IMG/VR virus record: IMGVR_UViG_3300000117_000001
Span: 1-37,485 of that record
Direction: 5' to 3' (one strand)
Length of the DNA stretch: 37,485 nt
Source of the DNA: a virus
This document shows, one piece after another, positions 22,019 through 28,671 of this stretch. The notes below the pieces were generated by a model, which searched no databases, had not been told where the DNA came from, and was given only the letters and a program-made list of their open reading frames with translations. The position numbers were made by a program, and so were the translations under genes. Within the stretch, counting starts at the first letter, position 1. Each line of letters starts with the position of its first letter.

Positions 22019-22062
22019 AAAAAAAAAAAAGGCCCTACTCCCCCCAAAGGGGGAGTAGGGCC
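22019..22062 (-). terminator. Strong intrinsic terminator of the 22088-22216 gene
   Basis: Minus strand: 14-bp GC-rich stem (22031-22044 with 22049-22062; arm GGCCCTACT plus C-run) followed by twelve U (22019-22030). Textbook Rho-independent terminator 25 nt after the stop of the 42-residue gene. Confidence 0.9.
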
Positions 22063-22087
22063 AAAGATAATTCTTCCGAAGGAAGAA

Positions 22088-22216
22088 TCAATATCCTTGT
22101 GCTTTAGCACAAGGAGGGCAGAGCCTTTCTGCTAGTCCGTCATCTCCGAAGGAGATGACTACATCGTTGTTGTTCGTTTTTGTTTGGCAATTCCATTGAC
22201 AGCACTTTTCTGACAT
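22088..22216 (-). CDS. Zinc-binding microprotein, 42 aa
   Basis: ATG 22216; no clear SD. Two Cys clusters, KCCQWNC (residues 4-10) and LCPPC (32-36), fit a four-Cys zinc ribbon like the other microproteins here. A strong terminator follows directly. Its coding DNA contains two hairpins (about 22071-22089 and 22091-22113). Isolated in the palindrome island, so this is a moderate call. Confidence 0.5.
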   Translation of the reverse strand: MSEKCCQWNCQTKTNNNDVVISFGDDGLAERLCPPCAKAQGY

Positions 22217-22440
22217 CGAAGAGAACTACGGTGGTCGATTACTTAGAGTTTCCGTGTTTATGCTTCGTTGTTCCGTAGGAACAATGAAGCAAGGGGTTTT
22301 AGGGCCCCCTAAATCGTCGGATTTCCAGAACCGGACACCCTTATATCTTCGATATAAGGGTGGTTTTCGGCAAACCAAAATAATTCTGTTACCCTATCTT
22401 CGATAGGGTAACAGGTAAGGGTTGAGATTTTCGAGATTTT

Positions 22441-22583
22441 GGTTGCCCTAAATCTTCTTCTCCTTTAGGAGGAGAAGAAGATTATTGATTCTATGTGGAC
22501 ATCTTCGATGTCCACATAGGGCAAAATCCAGCAACTTTTTTTTTGAACCCCGTAGGGGTTCAATGAGGAGATTTAGGGCAACC
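22441..22583. ncRNA. Candidate multi-branched structured RNA/DNA element
   Basis: A 14-bp closing stem (22441-22454 with 22570-22583) encloses a stem at 22449-22484, a 13-bp stem with loop TTC at about 22491-22519 and TTGAACCCC-GTA-GGGGTTCAA at about 22543-22562. The first inner stem competes with part of the closing stem, as in switching RNAs. Expression is not shown; strand unknown. Confidence 0.3.
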
Positions 22584-22601
22584 TAAAACTCCAAATCGCA
22601 G

Positions 22602-22635
22602 AAATAATTCTGAGAACTAGTTCTCAGAATTATTT
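22602..22635. repeat. 34-bp perfect palindrome centred on CTAG
   Basis: Left half AAATAATTCTGAGAACT, right half its exact complement, no loop. Longest perfect palindrome in the window. Confidence 0.95.
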
Positions 22636-22653
22636 TGAGCGTAACTAACTAGA

Positions 22654-22686
22654 GGTAATTATACCATCTTCGATGGTATAATTACC
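22654..22686. repeat. 15-bp stem with TTC loop
   Basis: GGTAATTATACCATC, loop TTC, then the exact complement. No mismatch. Confidence 0.95.
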
Positions 22687-22700
22687 GTAAAAAATCCTAC

Positions 22701-22730
22701 AAAAATCGGAGAGTCGGCGAGCCGACTCTC
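22701..22730 (-). terminator. Intrinsic terminator of the terL operon
   Basis: Minus strand: GAGAGTCGGC, short loop TC, GCCGACTCTC (22709-22730), followed by CGAUUUUU. Lies 35-65 nt after the terL stop at 22765. Confidence 0.75.
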
Positions 22731-22764
22731 GCCCAGCACCACGAGCAATTTTTTAATTTTTTTT

Positions 22765-24267
22765 TCAAAAGAAAGTGACATACTTTCCGCCACTCTTTCT
22801 AGTGGGCCTACCACTTTTCTGATTAGGCTTGCCCCATTTATTCATATCTACAGATGAACCCATCATGGGGATGTCGCCGGTTACATTCTTAAATTGGTCT
22901 ACCGCATGAGCAAGGGCCATAACTATATCATTGTGTTTGCCTTTGTCTACTATGTCACCATTCTTCCAAGCATGAGATTCTAACTCTAGCAAAAGTACAC
23001 TGACTATCTTGCGAGTCTTGTCATCTCCGTAAGGGAAAATAATTCTACCCTGCTCAAACCATGTCCTTAGTCTTGTCATTAGACCTTGCTTCAAAGTCTT
23101 ATTGCTAACTTTACTTTGCTTTACATTAACAGTTAGTCCCTTCTGCCTAAGTAGACTTTCGTAAAGATGTTGAAATCCAGCAGATTCAAATGCAAACAAA
23201 GGTCTACTGTATTTATCATTCCATACTGCTATCTCATCTATCTGTTTAGCAGGGGGGAAATCGTTTTTTCGCCAGATGTTTACTAATCGCAAATTACCAT
23301 CTTCGTCTTTTCGCATACAGACCATAACAGAGTAATCTTGCCCTATACCGTGACTTGGGTCAAAACCTATGACATAGTCATTGTCATGCACCTTCTCATT
23401 TTCAAGTATACTGTGCATATCTAGATTCTTGCGAGTAAGTGTAGTGGGGAATACAGCAGAGTCATCATCTACTACTTTACATAGATATTCTTGCGTAAAT
23501 GCTAATTCGCCTATTGCATCTCTCTGTTCTAGCAGAAACTCAATAGGTCTTTCTTCGGGCCATAGACATGTAGGCTCTACATTATCTGGGTCGCTGCGCC
23601 ACTCATCATAATTTAAGATTGAACCTTTCACCCAAGTCTGCCACTTCTTATTACTTAGCATCTCAGTATGATACAAATCATTCATTGACATAGGAGTACC
23701 TACACAATATATCGAAGTACCGGGGGATAGCATAGGTGTTAATTTCTTGCGAAACCATTGTTGAACATAATCATATGACATATCGTTCTGGTCATCTAGT
23801 ACATCGTCTAGTATAATAGCAGCCGGGTGTTCTCCACGAATACCGCTACCTACGGATGTTGCCTTTATCCATGAACCATTTGTTAGATGCAATTCTAACT
23901 TGTTACCTTTCTTTGGGTCAAGCATACGAGATAACTCTGGATGAGTTTTCAAATCTTGACGAATCTCTTCAAGACGATTAGCAGCCAAATCTTTGTTGCT
24001 TGAAAATAACCACATCTTCAGAGGCTTACCTCGCCACCTTTCAAAAAGTAGCATATGCAAGGCTTTAATTCTAAGAGTAGTAGATTTACTATGGTCTCTT
24101 GGTGCTATGATGCAAACTCTATGAACCTGTGCGTCGCCTCTTTCTCCATACAGGTCTAGCCATTCACCTATATGCTCACCCCAATTATAACCTAGCCATT
24201 CATAGAAATGTCTGACATCATACTTAGACCTCTCAAGATGAAGGGCAGTCATTATTCTTGATGACAT
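22765..24267 (-). CDS. terL: Terminase large subunit
   Basis: 500 residues. ATPase: Walker A-like APRDHSKST near residue 54 (the phage variant of the P-loop), Walker B AAIILDDVLDDQ near 150. Nuclease: VIGFDPSHGIGQDYSV near 296 gives the first catalytic Asp; GKHNDIVMALAHA near 451 gives the last. These are the two parts of the DNA-packaging motor, which pumps DNA into the prohead through the portal and cuts it. ATG 24267 overlaps the upstream stop (TAATG). It is on the opposite strand from the other head genes. Confidence 0.95.
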   Translation of the reverse strand: MSSRIMTALHLERSKYDVRHFYEWLGYNWGEHIGEWLDLYGERGDAQVHRVCIIAPRDHSKSTTLRIKALHMLLFERWRGKPLKMWLFSSNKDLAANRLEEIRQDLKTHPELSRMLDPKKGNKLELHLTNGSWIKATSVGSGIRGEHPAAIILDDVLDDQNDMSYDYVQQWFRKKLTPMLSPGTSIYCVGTPMSMNDLYHTEMLSNKKWQTWVKGSILNYDEWRSDPDNVEPTCLWPEERPIEFLLEQRDAIGELAFTQEYLCKVVDDDSAVFPTTLTRKNLDMHSILENEKVHDNDYVIGFDPSHGIGQDYSVMVCMRKDEDGNLRLVNIWRKNDFPPAKQIDEIAVWNDKYSRPLFAFESAGFQHLYESLLRQKGLTVNVKQSKVSNKTLKQGLMTRLRTWFEQGRIIFPYGDDKTRKIVSVLLLELESHAWKNGDIVDKGKHNDIVMALAHAVDQFKNVTGDIPMMGSSVDMNKWGKPNQKSGRPTRKSGGKYVTFF

Positions 24268-24464
24268 TATTCTTCTTCCTCCATATTAAAGAAAAGCGGG
24301 AGACCTACCCACTCTGCTATGCCGAGAGCAAGTTGTTCTGCTTCTGACCTATCTATTACAATACCTACGATATAGTCTTCACTAAAGATATTTAGAGCAA
24401 TTAGGTTATCTGTCAATTCTGTTAATTGAGCATCTTTTTCTTTAGAAGTCCAAATCTTCGCCAT
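24267..24464 (-). CDS. Hypothetical protein between terL and phosphoesterase, 65 aa
   Basis: ATG 24464 (GGAG 9 nt upstream) within the end of the phosphoesterase gene; an ATG at 24479 is also in frame. Acidic with a hydrophobic middle (YIVGIVIDRSEAEQLALG). Ends in EEEE and overlaps terL (TAATG). Possibly a terL accessory protein; not recognised. Confidence 0.6.
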   Translation of the reverse strand: MAKIWTSKEKDAQLTELTDNLIALNIFSEDYIVGIVIDRSEAEQLALGIAEWVGLPLFFNMEEEE

Positions 24465-25671
24465 CTTCGTCTTCTCCATTGAGTGCTTTTAGTGTCCTAA
24501 GACCATGCCTCAAATCAGAGAATGCTTGAATCTCTCTTGTGTGAGGGGAGAGGATGACAACAGGGCAAGTTGGTCTTTCACGAGGGAAACCACACATCTC
24601 ACCGAAGGTATCTACAATCTTATATGCGCCCGGTCTAACAGCCCAACGCTCAAGACCATGTTTAGTGAAAGGGGAAACAAGAGGGGTATGGTGATGACCT
24701 ACTACTCCTATATCAAAATCTGCTTCGCCGTCATCCCACATCTTCTTAACAACACGACTTGGGTCTATCTGTGAATTACCTCTGCGCTTATGTCTTACAG
24801 ATATATGGTATGGCTGGTCGCCAATCCATAATCTGATGTTTAATTCATGAGCGTGATAAAGTACCGACCTATCTTCTGCAAACTTCTTTAGAGGGTCATA
24901 GTCTGTCATACCGGCAGTCCATAAATCATGATTACCTGCAACAATAGCCATAAGTGATTTCGGAGTCATATCTAAATAATGCTCACATAGTTTCCATTGA
25001 ACAGAAGGGGGGATAGGTGCTTTCATAGCAGGTCTTGGTTTGTCTACAATGAAGTTATCAATGTAGTCACCTGCATGTATAATGAAACAGTTTTCTGTTC
25101 TTTCAACCATCTCTGTATCTAAACGAAGTCTTTCATGGTCACAGAAAGGATTACCTATATGCTGGTCACTTGCGAATGCTATTGCGATATATTTACCTTC
25201 ATCATTATTCACGCGAATATCAGCCCATCTATTATGCTCAACATTCTGAATAGCAACTTTAGACTTTTCTTCTATTGCAGCCCATAAGTCTTCTTTACTA
25301 CCAGCCGCTTTCTTTAGATGCTCTATTACAAAGTGTGGTTTTTCGGTTCTAGTGATAGCCCCATTCTCATATGCTTGTCTAACACGGTTTCGCCATGCTT
25401 CTACGCTGATACCATTGTCTCTGCGGTATAACATACGAGCAAGAGACATAACAGAGCCATCCCAGACCTTCGGAATAGCACTATTGTACCTCTCTTCTAT
25501 ATCTGGAAACAATTTAGGGTTATTTTTTTTCATTCTGTCTATAAATTGCGCCCAAGCACTGTAAGAGTGGTCTGGGTACTCATTTGCTAACCATCTAGCA
25601 TAGTGTGTAACTACACCATTGTATTTATCTAAGTTTTCTACGACTATCGCCTTGCGTTCCTCGCTTCGCAT
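24442..25671 (-). CDS. Calcineurin-like metallophosphoesterase
   Basis: 409 residues, ATG 25671. Full signature set: ASDQH near residue 171, GDYIDN near 200, GNHDLW near 247 and GHHHTP near 325. These are the metal ligands of the MPE superfamily (nucleases, phosphatases, nucleotide hydrolases). Residues 1-130 look helical with an HTH-like part (YARWLANEYPDHS), so it may bind DNA. Sitting directly upstream of terL, it may process DNA ends or nucleotides during packaging. The acidic tail (GEDEDGEDLDF) is unusual. Confidence 0.85.
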   Translation of the reverse strand: MRSEERKAIVVENLDKYNGVVTHYARWLANEYPDHSYSAWAQFIDRMKKNNPKLFPDIEERYNSAIPKVWDGSVMSLARMLYRRDNGISVEAWRNRVRQAYENGAITRTEKPHFVIEHLKKAAGSKEDLWAAIEEKSKVAIQNVEHNRWADIRVNNDEGKYIAIAFASDQHIGNPFCDHERLRLDTEMVERTENCFIIHAGDYIDNFIVDKPRPAMKAPIPPSVQWKLCEHYLDMTPKSLMAIVAGNHDLWTAGMTDYDPLKKFAEDRSVLYHAHELNIRLWIGDQPYHISVRHKRRGNSQIDPSRVVKKMWDDGEADFDIGVVGHHHTPLVSPFTKHGLERWAVRPGAYKIVDTFGEMCGFPRERPTCPVVILSPHTREIQAFSDLRHGLRTLKALNGEDEDGEDLDF

Positions 25672-25741
25672 ACCAATACTACATACTTTTTACTTATTAA
25701 ACCCTTCTCTAACTAATTATTTCTACTGTATTGAAAGATTT

Positions 25742-25914
25742 CAGAAAGAAATAACCGTTATACTGCGCCTTAGACCACTTTATTCTTTATTATTTCCTTA
25801 TATTTAGAAATTATTGCCGCTTTTAGACCATTATTAGTATTAATATAATTATATCTAAAGAAATAATAAAGAATTAAGGCTTTTTTAGAGCAGTATTCCG
25901 TTTATTTCTTTCTG
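25742..25914. promoter_or_regulatory. Dyad element 2: two inverted 24-bp arms
   Basis: The same 24-bp motif as in dyad element 1 (CAGAAA, CG at offset 14, TACTG ending at offset 23) begins at 25742 on plus and at 25914 on minus. Three exact paired blocks share centre 25828: TCAGAAAGAAATAA (25741-25754 / 25902-25915), ATACTGC (25760-25766 / 25890-25896) and ATTCTTTATTATTTC (25782-25796 / 25860-25874). Confidence 0.8.
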
Positions 25915-26053
25915 ATTTCTTTCTCAACCTAGAAATAAAAAGAAATATACCAATCCACCAAAGTATTTCAAGAAGAAGTAAAAGTCCGGCATATTTGCCT
26001 AAAACCTCTAACATACTACTAAATAAACACGAATGTCACATAAAAATGCTTAT

Positions 26054-26093
26054 GGTTTACCCATTCATTGATAAATCATATCGTATGTAAACC
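26054..26093. promoter_or_regulatory. Inverted repeat GGTTTAC / GTAAACC before portal
   Basis: GGTTTAC at 26054-26060 and GTAAACC at 26087-26093, 26 nt apart, ending 4 nt before the portal ATG. Could be an operator or an mRNA hairpin over the start. No SD is present there, so translation may be leaderless. Confidence 0.4.
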
Positions 26094-26097
26094 CTTC

Positions 26098-27546
26098 ATG
26101 GCGCGGAAACCATTACTAGCCCGACTTTTTGGTTCGGGTGATAAAAAGGAAGTTGTATTAGATGCTGCTGAAGCAAATACTCTAAATCATAGTGTAACAC
26201 ATAGACACCCTCTAGTATTAGCAGCAGGTATGTCAGACATTGTAGACGAATCTAATAAATTACGAGATAACAGTAATTACGATAATGATTTCTATCTATT
26301 TGATGATATGCTAAAGTTAGACCCAGAGTTAAACGGTGCGGTTCGTGCTGTTAGCCTTACGGCTAACAATTACCATATAGATTACACTAGAGCCAAAAAT
26401 GCTAGAATTAGAGATGCTATTAAATTACTTACAGAAGAAACTTTGGACTTTGACGATTTTCTAATTAATGCTATGAGAAATATGATGGTCTACGGAAATG
26501 ACATAAACAAATATGTCGGTACTTCAAGAGAAGGCGTTACTGAATTACAGTCTCTACCTATAGCCCAGATAACAATACTAGATTCAAGGGGTCTAAACGA
26601 CACTACAGACGAAAACAACCCTGTAATTATAGCAGAGAGATACTTCCTAAGAGAAGGAGAGACTACTGTTGAAGAAATACCATCAAATGAGATTCTTCAC
26701 ATAAAGACTGATTATAGGTCTAATTGGTTTACAGATAGTGAAGGTAGAGAGACTTATGGCATATGGGGTGCTTCAAGATTTACATCTCTTAAACAAGCCA
26801 TTCGTGCTAAATACAATAGCATGAATAACCGTATATCTCTCGAAGATGCTATGACTAAGCAATACATAACCATTGACAAAAGCGCAATAGCGCACATACA
26901 AGACCCAAATGAACAGAGAGAAAGATTAAAGTTTATTATGGAACAGATTGTTGCTACACTTGAGTCTCTTAGAGGAGACCAAGTACCTATATTCCCAGAC
27001 TATGTAACCATTCAGCACATAGACCAAAGAACCGCTATACCAGACACAACTTCTTTCCTTGACAATGTAAACGCTGATATTGCAGCAGTATTACAAGTGC
27101 CGAGAACGGCTGCTGGTCAAGAAAAAGGTTCTACCTTTGCGGCATCGTATACTGCTAACCAATGGTCTACTACTGCAATTAAAAGAATGTTAAGTATTCT
27201 AAATCAATCAATAAGGGCTTTGTTTTCAAAGCATCTTGAGTTGCTAAAGATAGAACATACAATATCAGACTTACCTAAAGTAGTCTTTGAACCAATTGAC
27301 GAAGAATCCCCTCTAGACAAGATGCGTAGAGCAAATATGGGCTACGGTGCTGGCATTCTAAATCTAAACCAATCTCTAGATATTGTGGGTCTTCCAGAAT
27401 TAGGGGAAGAAGGAGATGTCAGGAAAGATGGCTCTTCTAGCGAACCTATGGGTGAAATGCCTCGTGATGGCGAAAGAGTTAATAACAAACCGACAAATGA
27501 GGATGAACCTGTAGATGAGGCGGAAAACGATGAACCAAGCGAATGA
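26098..27546 (+). CDS. Portal protein
   Basis: 482 residues from ATG 26098; a TTG at 26068 would add 10 residues. Basic N-terminus, then a helical-beta body with features of HK97/SPP1-type portals: early DDMLKLDPELNGAVRAV, central strand-rich clip/wing region, RTAIPDTTSFLDNVNADIAA near residue 320, and an Asp/Glu/Pro-rich tail. It forms the dodecameric ring for DNA entry and binds TerL. Identity is from order and position before protease and major capsid protein. Confidence 0.8.
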   Translation: MARKPLLARLFGSGDKKEVVLDAAEANTLNHSVTHRHPLVLAAGMSDIVDESNKLRDNSNYDNDFYLFDDMLKLDPELNGAVRAVSLTANNYHIDYTRAKNARIRDAIKLLTEETLDFDDFLINAMRNMMVYGNDINKYVGTSREGVTELQSLPIAQITILDSRGLNDTTDENNPVIIAERYFLREGETTVEEIPSNEILHIKTDYRSNWFTDSEGRETYGIWGASRFTSLKQAIRAKYNSMNNRISLEDAMTKQYITIDKSAIAHIQDPNEQRERLKFIMEQIVATLESLRGDQVPIFPDYVTIQHIDQRTAIPDTTSFLDNVNADIAAVLQVPRTAAGQEKGSTFAASYTANQWSTTAIKRMLSILNQSIRALFSKHLELLKIEHTISDLPKVVFEPIDEESPLDKMRRANMGYGAGILNLNQSLDIVGLPELGEEGDVRKDGSSSEPMGEMPRDGERVNNKPTNEDEPVDEAENDEPSE

Positions 27547-27778
27547 TGTTACAGGATTTAGATTAGATGCCGTAGAAGAAGATGTACGAGATTTGAAATC
27601 CCTTACTGTAAAAATTGTAGAAGCACAGACTAGAACAGATGCTCGTCTTGCAGGTCTAGAAGGCCAACTTAGAATACAGAACGAGGTTCTAACACAAGGC
27701 TTCAAATTGATGCAGAGAGTCATTATGGCGGGAATAGGTATAATTAGTATAGTTGTAACCGGAACGCAAGTGATGTAG
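27530..27778 (+). CDS. Coiled-coil / C-terminal membrane protein (holin-like)
   Basis: 82 residues from ATG 27530 (GAGGCGG 6 nt upstream), overlapping the portal end. Long heptad helix (VEEDVRDLKSLTVKIVEAQ ...), then one hydrophobic stretch (VIMAGIGIISIVVTGTQV) at the C-terminus. Resembles XhlA-type hemolysin/holin accessory proteins by layout. Membrane lysis role is inferred. Confidence 0.55.
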   Translation: MNQANDVTGFRLDAVEEDVRDLKSLTVKIVEAQTRTDARLAGLEGQLRIQNEVLTQGFKLMQRVIMAGIGIISIVVTGTQVM

Positions 27779-27780
27779 AC

Positions 27781-28236
27781 ATGATGTTCATAATGATACA
27801 CAGTCATGAAGATTTAGAGTATTATTGGGGTTCTAAGTTACTAAGGGCTAGCGAAAAAGGCTACCCCGCTATCTATGATGAAGGTCTGCATTGGGTAATG
27901 TTCAAAGACCAACTTCCTGTAGCATACACTACATCTATTGATTGCGGAGACTTTGTTTTTGTTGGAAATACCTATGTGCGAAAAGAATATCGCAAACAAG
28001 GCCTACATTCGCAACTATTAGAGTATAGAAATGAAAAACTAGGAAATATCACTAAACTAACAATAGTTAATCCAATAGAAAACTCTAAGATGGAACATCT
28101 AGTAAAGGTTATTAAACGATTAGGGTATAAAAAGGTTGAAAAGTTATCCGATGTATCAGATTTACTGTCGGACACTAGTTTCTATGGAATTGACGCTGAG
28201 AAACAAGAAGTTTGGAGGTTAGATTATGAAAAATAA
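27781..28236 (+). CDS. GNAT-family acetyltransferase
   Basis: 151 residues. VGNTYVRKEYRKQGLHSQLL contains the acetyl-CoA loop (R-K-x-G-L/I-x-x-x-L) of GNAT enzymes; a C-terminal R-L-G-Y-K segment fits the usual last strand. Target unknown; small GNATs in phages may modify host or virion proteins. It overlaps the next gene by 11 nt. Confidence 0.75.
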   Translation: MMFIMIHSHEDLEYYWGSKLLRASEKGYPAIYDEGLHWVMFKDQLPVAYTTSIDCGDFVFVGNTYVRKEYRKQGLHSQLLEYRNEKLGNITKLTIVNPIENSKMEHLVKVIKRLGYKKVEKLSDVSDLLSDTSFYGIDAEKQEVWRLDYEK

Positions 28237-28666
28237 ACAAAGGCAGTCATTTAATGACCGTATGGTCAAACGAACAGTATTACCTACTATCTATCTATGG
28301 TTGCTTGCCGCAGGTTCAGTAGTGGCTATGGGTATATGGAAACCAGATGTGGTTCTAATGAATCTTGATGGTTTCATAGCATTATTAGCAATTATTAGCG
28401 GTGTTGCCGTACCTGCGCTTGGTACAGTGCTTCGTATGTGGGAATCGGAACAGACTCAAGAAGTTGATAACATTCCTACTGAATTAAAGCATGACCGTGA
28501 CCGTGATGCGGCTACTAAAGAACATATCATAGAATTAGAAAAGATTGCACAGAAACATGAACATCTTCTTGCACAGATGGCACAAGAACACGCACAAGAG
28601 ATGGATAAAATTAGAGCAGACTTGAAATTAACTACTCTAGAACCTGTAAAGAAAAAGAAAGCGTGA
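28226..28666 (+). CDS. Two-TM coiled-coil membrane protein
   Basis: 146 residues. Two transmembrane segments (VLPTIYLWLLAAGSVVAMGI, residues 18-37; LDGFIALLAIISGVAVPALG, 48-67), then a long charged helix ending in KKKKA. Typical holin or membrane-anchored coiled coil. The basic tail could touch DNA or RNA. Inferred lysis or entry role. Confidence 0.6.
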   Translation: MKNKQRQSFNDRMVKRTVLPTIYLWLLAAGSVVAMGIWKPDVVLMNLDGFIALLAIISGVAVPALGTVLRMWESEQTQEVDNIPTELKHDRDRDAATKEHIIELEKIAQKHEHLLAQMAQEHAQEMDKIRADLKLTTLEPVKKKKA

Positions 28667-28671
28667 TGTAG

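Larger units (their letters stand above)
22217..22700. other. Non-coding, multi-hairpin structured element
   Basis: No gene seen in about 480 bases. Perfect stem-loops follow each other: CACCCTTATATC-TTC-GATATAAGGGTG (about 22325-22351), a 13-bp stem ending in TTC (about 22387-22415), CTATGTGGACATC-TTC and its partner (about 22491-22519), a 15-bp stem at 22654-22686 and a 34-bp palindrome at 22602-22635. GGTTGCCCTAAATC (22441-22454) pairs with GATTTAGGGCAACC (22570-22583), enclosing three of the hairpins as a multi-branch fold. Confidence 0.7.
25672..26097. promoter_or_regulatory. Divergent control region between terL and portal operons
   Basis: AT-rich, gene-free, with dyad element 2 (25742-25914) in the middle and a smaller inverted repeat next to portal. 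It is the only place where the two transcription directions diverge, so both late/packaging operons probably start here. Confidence 0.8.
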
